Assembly: GCF_040719375.1 (NCBI RefSeq)
Contig: NZ_JBFDTP010000001.1
Location: 434,001-498,000 of the forward strand
DNA from: Clostridium sp. AN503
GTDB taxonomy: Bacteria > Bacillota > Clostridia > Lachnospirales > Lachnospiraceae
DNA length: 64,000 nucleotides
Reading direction: 5' to 3'
Below the pieces are notes generated by a model, which did not search any database, had not been told where the DNA came from, and saw only the letters and a list, made by a program, of their open reading frames with translations. This document shows, piece by piece, positions 9,646 to 17,695 of the stretch; the stretch's first letter is position 1; every line of letters begins with the position of its first letter. Both the position numbers and the translations under genes were made by a program.

Positions 9646-10446
9646 CTATTCCGTTAATTCCGGAAATATTTTGATATGATCCGCATCCAGCCAGGCATGT
9701 TCCTCCTTCAAGGAATACACGATATCTTCACCATTATCCTGCAGGCGCTGTGTCCACATAATATACCCCGCGTACCCCGGCGCCGTGGCCTGAGAGTGCA
9801 GCTGACCTCCCGGATTGCATGTAACGCTCCGGTTCACAACCTTGACCGCTTCACTTCCAAACTCCGCAAACCCATACCCCTGCTCCGGCAGGAATTTGTA
9901 ATAATAAATCTCCGGCTCTGTGTGAAGATGGGGCGGGAAGCAGGCCCAGCAGCCAGGATAGTTGACGACTTCCCCACAGAACAGATTGGTCTCAGGACAA
10001 GTGGACCGGTTAAAAAACACCCGTTTGATCCGTTTTACTTTGCCGTCCAGCTTCTCTTCATCTACGGTTTCAGAACAGAGAAGATCGTCCGGCTCATAGA
10101 ACTTATTTGCAAACTGCTTATGGTTTAAGGTATTGGCAACGTTTATCTCCGCATGTTCTGAAACACACCGCAGCCTCACCCGGGTACCGCAGTGGACATG
10201 CAGTACATAGGGATCGTCCCTGAAACAATTCCCCCTCCTGGCAGACGCCTCGAAACCATCCCACTGAAAGATGACAGAACCACAGTTTAAACAGAATACA
10301 TACTCCTCCTCCGTCAGAATCTCAAAATCCTCTCCAGCCTTTAAATAGATCACGCTGAATTCTGAGTCCATCATTTCAGGGTTTTTGTCCCTGCATACAT
10401 AATTGTTCCACTTCCGGTTGATATTCCCTCTTACAACTTTTATCAT
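9646..10446 (-). CDS. 5-deoxy-glucuronate isomerase (IolB/KduI) family protein
   Basis: Double cupin-type protein. The C-terminal part carries the metal-binding pattern PPHLHTEPEIYYYKF with a downstream QGYGF and a later His (GGQLHSQATAPGYAGYIMW), as in IolB. The ATG at 10446 has AGGAG 6 nt upstream; a longer frame to 10476 would run into the TRAP permease. IolB acts on 5-deoxy-glucuronate in inositol breakdown, but no other iol gene is here. A related uronate or deoxy-uronate substrate is more likely than inositol itself. Confidence 0.8.
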   Translation of the reverse strand: MIKVVRGNINRKWNNYVCRDKNPEMMDSEFSVIYLKAGEDFEILTEEEYVFCLNCGSVIFQWDGFEASARRGNCFRDDPYVLHVHCGTRVRLRCVSEHAEINVANTLNHKQFANKFYEPDDLLCSETVDEEKLDGKVKRIKRVFFNRSTCPETNLFCGEVVNYPGCWACFPPHLHTEPEIYYYKFLPEQGYGFAEFGSEAVKVVNRSVTCNPGGQLHSQATAPGYAGYIMWTQRLQDNGEDIVYSLKEEHAWLDADHIKIFPELTE

Positions 10447-10465
10447 GCTAAACTCCTGCCAATCA

Positions 10466-11770
10466 TTATTTTGCAAACAAGCCCGGTAACCATGTCCCTA
10501 TTTCAGGCACCAGACACAGAAGTATCAGGCATCCGAACAACGGGATATAAAATGGGAGCATGGCCTTCACCATCTTCTGAAAACTTATCTTAGCCGTGTC
10601 AGCTATGACAAACAGGCATACTCCAAATGGAGGCGTACACAGGCCGATCATCAGGTTTAAGACCATCACAAGACCAAAATAAAGCGGATCGATCCCCATA
10701 GCGGTAGCCGCAGTCAGAAGGACCGGGCCAAACACCAGGATCGCTGCAATGCTCTCCATAAAACAGCCGATCACAAGTAACGCAATGTTGACGATCAGCA
10801 TAAATACGATCGGATTGGTCGTTACATTTGCCAGCCACTCCGCAATGGCGTTGGATATCCCACAGCGCGCCAGGACCCAGCCATAAAAGGCAGCCGCAGC
10901 CGTAACAAATCCGATAGATGCCGTGTCCCTGATCGTCTCTTTCAAGATACCCCACAACCGTTCCAGGGTCATCTCCTTAAACACAAAGAAGGATATCAAA
11001 AGTGCATACACCGTCGCTACCACAGCCGATTCCGTCGTCGTGAAAAGGCCTGTCCAGATCCCCGCCAGAAGGATGACCGGAGTCAGCATGGGGATCAGCG
11101 CTTCCCAAAAGGCTGAGACAAATTCTTTTACTGTCGGGAATGGCATCTTGGGATAATTCCTCTTTTTTGCAACAGCATACACGATTATCATCATGGTTAT
11201 GGTCATCAATACTCCCGGCACTACCCCTCCAAGGAACAGAGACCCTACCGATACGCCTGATATGGTCGAATACATGACCATAGGGACCGACGGCGGGAAA
11301 ATAGGACCGATCGTGGAGGACGCCGCCGTAACACCCGCTGAAAAGTCAACGTCATAGCCATTGTTTTTCATTGCCTCTATCTCAATCTGGCCCAGTCCGG
11401 CTGCATCGGAGACTGCCGTCCCGGACATTCCCGCAAAGAGCAGGGACGCAAGGATGTTGGCATGTCCCAGTCCCCCCGACAGCCACCCGGCAGCCACATT
11501 TGCAAATTTGAATATCCGCTTTGTGATCGAAGAACCGTTCATGATCTTTGCCGCCAGGATAAAAAGCGGGATTGACAGCAAAAGGAAGTTCTGCAGGCTG
11601 CTGGTCAGCTTTAAGGGCATGGATATAAGCTGGAACCATGACGCTATGGTCCCCATATTGACCATAAAACCCACACATCCCACTACGCAGAGGGACATGC
11701 CCACCGGCACGCCAAATGCCAGAAGGATGATAAGTCCAAGTGTAAGGATCAACGCTACGGTCTGATACAT
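10466..11770 (-). CDS. dctM: TRAP transporter large permease (DctM)
   Basis: A 434-residue membrane protein with about 12 helices and the DctM signatures GMSGTAVSDAAGLG (about residues 114-127), IGPIFPPSVPMVMY and the C-terminal LMIGLCTPPFGVCLF. It is the ion-coupled translocation subunit. It overlaps the small permease gene by 16 bp and precedes the IolB-like gene by 19 bp, tying import to the isomerases. Confidence 0.94.
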   Translation of the reverse strand: MYQTVALILTLGLIILLAFGVPVGMSLCVVGCVGFMVNMGTIASWFQLISMPLKLTSSLQNFLLLSIPLFILAAKIMNGSSITKRIFKFANVAAGWLSGGLGHANILASLLFAGMSGTAVSDAAGLGQIEIEAMKNNGYDVDFSAGVTAASSTIGPIFPPSVPMVMYSTISGVSVGSLFLGGVVPGVLMTITMMIIVYAVAKKRNYPKMPFPTVKEFVSAFWEALIPMLTPVILLAGIWTGLFTTTESAVVATVYALLISFFVFKEMTLERLWGILKETIRDTASIGFVTAAAAFYGWVLARCGISNAIAEWLANVTTNPIVFMLIVNIALLVIGCFMESIAAILVFGPVLLTAATAMGIDPLYFGLVMVLNLMIGLCTPPFGVCLFVIADTAKISFQKMVKAMLPFYIPLFGCLILLCLVPEIGTWLPGLFAK

Positions 11771-12252
11771 GAGTCATCCTCCTCTCTCCGGCTTCCAGTC
11801 AAATAATTCTTTGTGTGGACTGCCTTGGCATACAGCATAAGCAGTGTTCCGGCCAGCATGACCAGATACAGATAACCATAGGTCAGCCATTCAACCGTGG
11901 GGATCGCCGCAGTCCATTCTGAAAGCATTCTGTCATAGCAGCCATACGCCAGCGTCACTAAAAAGAAATAGGCGCACACATCCTCTATCACATTGAATAT
12001 TAAAGTGGCTTTTCTCTTTCCGGCAAACAGATCCTTTATCATTGTGACTACCATCTGTCCGTCATGATAGATCAGGATTGGCATTCCAAGGAATACGATG
12101 GATAAAAACATCGCCCGTCCGATCTCGACAGTCCACGTGGCCGGGATATGGAATACCAGGCGGGCCAGAATCTGAAAAAACACGGAAAATGTAAGTATAC
12201 AGAGACATACCGCACAGACATTCTCCAGGAAAGACAATATCTTTTTTGTCAT
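11755..12252 (-). CDS. dctQ: TRAP transporter small permease (DctQ)
   Basis: Four-helix small subunit of the TRAP permease. It contains the typical motif FLGMPILIYHDGQMVV between helices 2 and 3. The ATG at 12252 follows AAGGAGATAAAG, an ideal ribosome site; the in-frame ATG at 12282 would lie inside the dctP coding region. It is translated between dctP and dctM and forms the membrane complex with DctM. Confidence 0.9.
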   Translation of the reverse strand: MTKKILSFLENVCAVCLCILTFSVFFQILARLVFHIPATWTVEIGRAMFLSIVFLGMPILIYHDGQMVVTMIKDLFAGKRKATLIFNVIEDVCAYFFLVTLAYGCYDRMLSEWTAAIPTVEWLTYGYLYLVMLAGTLLMLYAKAVHTKNYLTGSRREEDDSCIRP

Positions 12253-12268
12253 CTTTATCTCCTTGCTT

Positions 12269-13390
12269 TTATTTGAGGTCATTTACCATATCAAGCAGGC
12301 CCGGTTTCCAGTTCTTGTCGTTATACTCCTGAACCACAGGTGCAGCCAGCTTTATAAATGCTTCGTTATCCGGCGTAACAACTTCCATCCCCTCCGCCTG
12401 GCATTTCTCTATATAGGTTGCATCCGGGTCCGGATACTCCGCGGTAACCTTCGCCTGTGCATCTGCCCAGGCCTGACCGATCAGGGCCTGGTCTTCCGGC
12501 GTCAGCGTGTTGAACCAGGACTCAGAGGTAATATATCTGGCCAGCGTAAAGATATGAGATGAAAGGATCAGATACTTCTGTGCCTCATAATACTTGTAGG
12601 AATAGATGGTCTCCGGAGGATTCTCCTGTGCATCTACAGTCCCGGTCTTGAGCGCCATATAAAGCTCGGAGAAATCAACAATGGTGGGAGACGCCCCAAA
12701 ATCCTCAAATACAGAGACCCTTACCGGGATGGAAGGCAGGCGGAATTTCAGTCCCTTTAAATCCTCCGGTTTCTCGATCTTCTTGTTCGCAGTCATCATC
12801 CTGGCGCCTCTGTAGAACCACGCTGATGTCATGATCCCAGACTTTTCCTGAACCTCAGAAAAGATCTGATCACCGTATGTATCCATAAAATTCTTAAAAT
12901 GGTCCACATCCCGGAACAGGTATGGTGCCTCCAGGATTGAATATTCCGGAGCATAATACTCAAAATCCTCACATCCCAGGGCGCCCATCTCTATGGTCCC
13001 TGCATGTAGCCCCTCAGCAACTTCCCTTGCCCCGCCCAGGGCGCCGCTCGGGTGGATGACCACCTTGATCCTTCCTCCGGAAGCAGTCTCAATATTGGAC
13101 TTAAATTCTTCCATCACCTGATGGACCGGTCCCTCAGGAGCAAATGTGGAAGCCACGTTGATCGAGTAGGAAGCCCCCTCCGTCACCGCAGCCTGCGCTT
13201 CCCCGGCAGCTTCCGTATCGTCTGCTGCCTCTGCCTTTTTCGCCTCTGTTTGAGCAGCCTCCGTATTCTCAGATGCCGCTTCCGTCTTAGCTGCCGGAGC
13301 CGCCGCCCCGCTGCCTCCGCTGTTGCCACACGCAACCAGCGGTAAAATCATAGAAGCCGTCAATACAAATGCCATAACTTTTTTCTTCAT
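12269..13390 (-). CDS. dctP: TRAP solute-binding lipoprotein (DctP)
   Basis: Lipoprotein with lipobox LVAC (Cys21), a low-complexity Ala/Glu/Lys linker to about residue 75, then a DctP-fold domain. The family's conserved substrate-anchoring Arg region is in KGLKFRLPSIPVR, and TVDAQENPPETI is typical of DctP proteins for sugar acids and related compounds. The ATG follows AGGAGG. First gene of the operon, directly downstream of the palindrome-containing promoter. Confidence 0.92.
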   Translation of the reverse strand: MKKKVMAFVLTASMILPLVACGNSGGSGAAAPAAKTEAASENTEAAQTEAKKAEAADDTEAAGEAQAAVTEGASYSINVASTFAPEGPVHQVMEEFKSNIETASGGRIKVVIHPSGALGGAREVAEGLHAGTIEMGALGCEDFEYYAPEYSILEAPYLFRDVDHFKNFMDTYGDQIFSEVQEKSGIMTSAWFYRGARMMTANKKIEKPEDLKGLKFRLPSIPVRVSVFEDFGASPTIVDFSELYMALKTGTVDAQENPPETIYSYKYYEAQKYLILSSHIFTLARYITSESWFNTLTPEDQALIGQAWADAQAKVTAEYPDPDATYIEKCQAEGMEVVTPDNEAFIKLAAPVVQEYNDKNWKPGLLDMVNDLK

Positions 13391-13447
13391 ATCATTTTCC
13401 TCCTGATGAAGTGAGCCTTATTCTTTGAATAAGGAATTTTAGATACT

Positions 13448-13472
13448 ATTATACTAACATGTTAGCATGTTA
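13448..13472 (-). promoter_or_regulatory. Operator palindrome and -10 box of the TRAP operon
   Basis: A minus-strand -10 box TATAAT (13448-13453) abuts a perfect inverted repeat: TAACATG (13455-13461) and CATGTTA (13466-13472) around a 4-nt centre. CTAACATGTTAG (13454-13465) is also a perfect palindrome. This is a good candidate operator for the divergent GntR/FadR-type regulator. The rest of the 340-bp gap to that gene is AT-rich with no other gene seen. Confidence 0.65.
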
Positions 13473-13729
13473 ATTGCAACACTTTTTGGTAGTACAGACA
13501 GGTTTGTACGGCATTTTTGTTGCTTTTTATAAAATCTAAATATTTTTTTTATGCACTTTGTCCAAATAGTATTTTATTTAAAAGTTCAAATACTATTATC
13601 AGCACAAAGGCATTCTGTGCGATCTTCTGTCCGCCTCCGTAACATGCTGAAACTCAAGTACTTATGCTTGCAGGTTCTTTTTTATCGTGATAAAATGGAA
13701 AATACTAGGAGTAAGAGGAAAAGAACGAA

Positions 13730-14428
13730 ATGATGGATGAAAAACGACAGTATGTTGTGGTGGTCAACAGTGTGCGGGAACAGGCTTACCAGACGCTCCG
13801 CAATGAGATAGTCAGTATGGAACTGAAGCCAGGGACTGTGATCAGTACACAGGATATCGCTACCAGGTTGAATATCAGCAGGACGCCCGTGAGGGAAGCC
13901 TTTATCCGGCTTCAGGGAGAAAGCCTGCTGGAGATCTCCCCGCAGAAAGCCACAGTAGTCTCGCGGATTGATTTTGACCGGGTAAACCAGGAGCGCTTTA
14001 TCCGCGAAGCCCTGGAAGTGCAGAATATGTATAACTTTGCCGCAGCAGCTTCGGCAGATACTATTAAAGCTATGCGTGACAACATAAAGCAGCAGTATCA
14101 GGCATTGCATGCCGAAGATTATGCAAAATATCTGGAGCTGGACAACAGCTTCCACCAGCTGGAATTCACCGATACCCATGAAGATCTGGCCGCGTCCCTG
14201 ATCCGGCAGATGAACGGGCATTACGACCGGGTCCGCCTGATCTCCTCCCGGGAGCAGGGTGTTGCTGATACCATTATCCGGGAACATGAACAGCTTGTAG
14301 ACTACGTGAGCCATAAGGATGTTGACAGTGCGGTCGGCCTATTGCAGAGGCATATCCGTGAGCTTCAGTCTTTCCAGCATGTATTGGTGGATAAATGGGA
14401 TGGGTATTTTGTGCAGAATCAGATATAG
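13730..14428 (+). CDS. GntR family (FadR/FCD) transcriptional regulator
   Basis: A 232-residue regulator with an N-terminal winged helix (residues about 14-78; recognition segment ISRTPVREAFIRL) and an FCD ligand-binding domain. Likely metal ligands are Asp/His in LDNSFHQLEF, His in IIREHEQLV and His in LLQRHIREL. The ATG at 13730 follows AGAGGAAAAG; a second ATG is the next-but-one codon. Divergent from the TRAP operon with a palindromic operator between them, so it probably represses that operon until its sugar-acid effector binds. Confidence 0.9.
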   Translation: MMDEKRQYVVVVNSVREQAYQTLRNEIVSMELKPGTVISTQDIATRLNISRTPVREAFIRLQGESLLEISPQKATVVSRIDFDRVNQERFIREALEVQNMYNFAAAASADTIKAMRDNIKQQYQALHAEDYAKYLELDNSFHQLEFTDTHEDLAASLIRQMNGHYDRVRLISSREQGVADTIIREHEQLVDYVSHKDVDSAVGLLQRHIRELQSFQHVLVDKWDGYFVQNQI

Positions 14429-14441
14429 AGAACAAAGACCG

Positions 14442-14470
14442 TTGACAACTTTCTTGAATTCTGTTATATT
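14442..14470 (+). promoter_or_regulatory. Strong promoter before the Abi-associated RNA
   Basis: A perfect -35 TTGACA (14442-14447) and TATATT (14465-14470) are separated by 17 bp on the plus strand, just after the GntR gene. It would start a transcript near 14477. Confidence 0.75.
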
Positions 14471-14476
14471 GACCTT

Positions 14477-14550
14477 GGTGATCGTACCGGAGAAACTTGT
14501 GAAGCCTTCGGTCCGGAAGGTCCCTGCGGGGGCCTTTCGTTATTTTACTT
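14477..14550 (+). ncRNA. Short terminated RNA upstream of the Abi gene (abiF-RNA-like)
   Basis: About 75 nt lie between the promoter and a rho-independent terminator (arms 14517-14524 and 14529-14536, then a T-rich tail to about 14550). All of it is upstream of the Abi ORF. CCTTC at 14505-14509 can pair with GAAGG at 14516-14520, which belongs to the terminator stem, so two folds compete. CCGGA and TCCGG can close an outer stem. Structured RNAs directly upstream of Abi_2 genes are known as the abiF RNA motif. Position and size fit, but I cannot run a covariance search. Confidence 0.55.
14517..14550 (+). terminator. Rho-independent terminator between RNA and Abi gene
   Basis: AAGGTCCC pairs with GGGGCCTT (one G-U pair) around a 4-nt loop and is followed by TTCGTTATTTTACTTT. 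It would end most transcripts before the Abi gene, so expression needs read-through. Confidence 0.7.
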
Positions 14551-14569
14551 TGAAATGGAGTGATAGCAT

Positions 14570-15487
14570 ATAGCAAAACCATATAAATCCTATGATGAAT
14601 TGCTCATCTTTTTGCAAAAAGATAAAAATCTTATTATCCAGGACTTCGATACCGCGAAACATATCTTAATGAAAACCAGTTATTTCTCCCTAATCTCTGG
14701 TTACAAGGACTCCTTCAAAAATCCAGCTACCGGAAAATACATAGATGGTACTACCTTAGAAGATATTTATCGGTTATATCAATTTGACAACGAACTTCGA
14801 AGTATATTCTTAAAGTATATACTCATTGCAGAAAGAAGTATAAAATCCTCTTTAGCCTACCATTTTTGTTCCATATATGGGGACAATCAGCAACAGTATT
14901 TGTCACCATACAATTATCTGATTACAGACTCCACAAGAAAAGGTATACAAAAGCTAATTGATATTCTATCTTATCATTTAACTTACAACAGCGAGTACGC
15001 ATATATTAATCATTATAAATCCAAACATCAAAATGTTCCTCTCTGGATTATGGTCCAGGTATTAACCATGGGACAGGCCTCTCACCTGTTTGACTATCTG
15101 AAAGCTTCTGTTGCCATCAAAATCTGCAATGACTATCACTGTATATCAAGAAAAACTTTACATTCGTTTTTATCCATTATGACAAAGCATCGCAATGTAT
15201 GTGCACATGGAAACCGTTTTTTCAATTATGTTACCAAGGATTCCATTACGGACACCCTGATTCATGATAAGTTACATATTCCTCAACTTCACAATCGTTA
15301 TCAGTGTGGTAAAAATGATATTTTTTCTGAAGTCATTATATTAAAATACTTGTTGGACAATGAGGATTTCCACAATTTTTATTTTGATATAAAGCACTGC
15401 ATAAAAAAATACCACCCTCAAAGCACTATTTTAGAAAAAATGGGATTTCTCAAAAATTGGACATCCATTATCCGGTTAAAATGTTAA
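14570..15487 (+). CDS. Abi_2 family (AbiD/AbiF-like) abortive infection protein
   Basis: AT-rich gene unlike its neighbours, suggesting transfer. The N-terminal motif SYFSLISGYKDSF is the family hallmark, and a HEPN-type Rx4H motif (RNVCAH, Arg208/His213 from this start) lies toward the C-terminus, consistent with an RNase-like effector. The start is odd. The first standard in-frame start is TTG at 14600 with no ribosome site. GGAG at 14557-14560 sits 9 nt before an ATA at 14570, and the ten codons between (AKPYKSYDE region) match how family members usually begin. Either ATA initiates or an ATG was lost. It follows a short terminated RNA. Confidence 0.8.
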   Translation: MAKPYKSYDELLIFLQKDKNLIIQDFDTAKHILMKTSYFSLISGYKDSFKNPATGKYIDGTTLEDIYRLYQFDNELRSIFLKYILIAERSIKSSLAYHFCSIYGDNQQQYLSPYNYLITDSTRKGIQKLIDILSYHLTYNSEYAYINHYKSKHQNVPLWIMVQVLTMGQASHLFDYLKASVAIKICNDYHCISRKTLHSFLSIMTKHRNVCAHGNRFFNYVTKDSITDTLIHDKLHIPQLHNRYQCGKNDIFSEVIILKYLLDNEDFHNFYFDIKHCIKKYHPQSTILEKMGFLKNWTSIIRLKC

Positions 15488-15489
15488 TC

Positions 15490-15532
15490 TGTCAAAAAAT
15501 ACTAAAAGAGGCAGACGGTATCGTCGTCTGCC
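15490..15532 (-). terminator. Terminator of the plsC-pheA-ppx-ppk operon
   Basis: The 8-bp stem GGCAGACG (15510-15517) / CGTCTGCC (15525-15532) is followed on the minus strand by a T-rich tail (TCTTTTAGTATTTTTT). It lies just after the ppk stop and just after the convergent Abi gene end. Confidence 0.8.
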
Positions 15533-15544
15533 CCTATATCCTGT

Positions 15545-17692
15545 CTACTCGTTCTCCGGCGGCGTAGCCGGCACAAACACCCGCGTATTATGCACATCCT
15601 GCCCCTCCCGCCGGGCCTTTGCCATGGCGATTGCTTCCTGGCAGAACTGCTCCTGGGCGGTGACGAGGACCTTGCCCCGCTTGTCGATCTTCTCATAGGT
15701 GCCGTCAGGCTGAAGGATATGTGCCTTCACATTGTCGGCAAGCTGCACCTCCAGGATGTGGATGACCTGCTCTTTAAGCTCCGGGTCCTCCACCGGGAAC
15801 ATGATCTCCACACGCTTATCCAAGTTCCTCGGCATCCAGTCAGCGCTGCCCATGTATACCTCCGGGCTGCCGTCATTCTCAAAGTAAAAGATCCGTGCAT
15901 GCTCCAGATAATTGCCCACGATCGAATGGACACTGATATTCTCACTGAGGCCCGGGACGCCAGCCTTCAGGCTGCAGATCCCGCGGATGACCAGCTCGAT
16001 CTTCACTCCGGCACAGGAGGCCTCATAGAGATTGGCAATGATCTCCTTGTCGCAGAGAGAGTTCATCTTCGCCATGATGTGGGCCGGTTTCCCTGCACGT
16101 GCATGGGCGGCCTCCCGTTTGATCATCTTGATACATCTGCTCCTCAGCCACAACGGGGCCAACAGAAGCTTGTTCCAGGTCGGCGGTTCCGAATATCCTG
16201 ACAGCATGTTAAACACGGCGGTGGCGTCCTCCCCGATCTGCGGATGACAGGTCATCAGCCCGCAGTCCGTATAGAGTTTGGCCGTAGAGTCGTTATAGTT
16301 ACCAGTACCCAGATGGACATAACGGCGGATGCCGTCCTCCTCCCGGCGCACCACCAGGGTGATCTTGCTGTGGGTCTTTAAGCCCACCAGGCCGTAGATC
16401 ACGTGGCAGCCGGCCTTCTCAAGCTTCTTCGCCCAGTTGATATTGTTCTCCTCATCAAAACGGGCCTTCAGCTCTACTAACACCGATACCTGCTTGCCGT
16501 TCTCAGCCGCTTCCGCCAGGGCCGCGATGATCGGCGAATGGCCGCTCACCCGGTACAATGTCTGCTTGATCGCCAGCACATCCTTATCCTTCGCAGCCAG
16601 CCGCACAAAATTCACTACCGGGTCAAAGGTCTGGTAGGGATGGTGCAGCAGGATATCTCCCTTGCGGATATTGGTAAAGATATCGTCGTCATTCATAAAT
16701 GCCGGTACCGGCTGAGGCATGTAAGCCGGCGTCTTTAGATGGTCAAAACCGCTCATGCCGTACATCTTCATCAAAAATGTCAAGTCCAGGGGACCGCTGA
16801 TCTCATAGATATCCTCCGACCCAACGGACAACTCCCTCTTCAGGATCTTTAACAGCCGCTTGTCAACCTTTTCCTCAACCTCCAGGCGGATAACCTCGCC
16901 CCACTGGCGCTTCTTGAGCTGTTTCTGGATCTCCTCTAAAAGATCCACAGCCTCCTCCTCGTCCAGGGTAAAGTCAGCATTGCGCATGATGCGGAACGGG
17001 TGGGCAGTCACGATATTATAGTTTAAGAACAGCTCCTTCATGTTGCGCTCGATGATCTCTTCCAGAAGGATCACGCGGCGCTCGCCGTCCTTGCCGTCCG
17101 GAAGCTCCACGATGCGCGCCAGCCCCGCCGGTACCTGGACCATGGCAAACTCCAAGTCCTGTTCCCCGTCTTTCTTCTGCACCAGGGCCGCAATGTTCAG
17201 CGACTTGTTGCGGATAAGCGGAAACGGCCGGGAGGAATCTACTGCCATAGGGGTCAGCACCGGATATACATTCTTGTGGAAAAATTTGTCCACGTACGCC
17301 GCTTCCTGCTCCGTCAGTTCCTCGTGCTCGCAAACGATATGCAGCCCCTGCTGCTTCAGAGCCGGTAAAAGGGACCGGTTGTAGGTGGAGTACTGCATAT
17401 CCACCAGATCATGGGTCTTTTCCCCGATCAGCACCAGCTGCTCCTCAGGCTTTAATCCTGCAATATCCGGCTTCTTATACTTGGCATGCACCATATCCTT
17501 GAGGGATGCCACGCGCACCATAAAAAATTCGTCCAGGTTGGAGGCTGTGATACTCAAAAACTTCAGCCGCTCAAACAGCGGAATACTCTTGTCTCTGGCC
17601 TCATTTAAGATCCGGTAATCAAACTCCAGCCAGCTCAGTTCACGATTAACATAATTTTTCGGGTCGGTATAAATCGTATCTGTCTCTGCCAT
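15545..17692 (-). CDS. ppk: Polyphosphate kinase (PPK1)
   Basis: Full-length 715-residue PPK1, which reversibly polymerises ATP gamma-phosphate into polyphosphate. It contains the N-terminal NRELSWLEFDYRIL, the head domain, and two phospholipase-D-like C-terminal domains. His441 (GLKTHSKITLV) and His460 (RRYVHLGTGNYND) are 19 residues apart, as in the E. coli active site. It starts 3 bp after the ppx stop, so polyphosphate synthesis and hydrolysis are co-transcribed. Confidence 0.96.
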   Translation of the reverse strand: MAETDTIYTDPKNYVNRELSWLEFDYRILNEARDKSIPLFERLKFLSITASNLDEFFMVRVASLKDMVHAKYKKPDIAGLKPEEQLVLIGEKTHDLVDMQYSTYNRSLLPALKQQGLHIVCEHEELTEQEAAYVDKFFHKNVYPVLTPMAVDSSRPFPLIRNKSLNIAALVQKKDGEQDLEFAMVQVPAGLARIVELPDGKDGERRVILLEEIIERNMKELFLNYNIVTAHPFRIMRNADFTLDEEEAVDLLEEIQKQLKKRQWGEVIRLEVEEKVDKRLLKILKRELSVGSEDIYEISGPLDLTFLMKMYGMSGFDHLKTPAYMPQPVPAFMNDDDIFTNIRKGDILLHHPYQTFDPVVNFVRLAAKDKDVLAIKQTLYRVSGHSPIIAALAEAAENGKQVSVLVELKARFDEENNINWAKKLEKAGCHVIYGLVGLKTHSKITLVVRREEDGIRRYVHLGTGNYNDSTAKLYTDCGLMTCHPQIGEDATAVFNMLSGYSEPPTWNKLLLAPLWLRSRCIKMIKREAAHARAGKPAHIMAKMNSLCDKEIIANLYEASCAGVKIELVIRGICSLKAGVPGLSENISVHSIVGNYLEHARIFYFENDGSPEVYMGSADWMPRNLDKRVEIMFPVEDPELKEQVIHILEVQLADNVKAHILQPDGTYEKIDKRGKVLVTAQEQFCQEAIAMAKARREGQDVHNTRVFVPATPPENE

Positions 17693-17695
17693 ATT

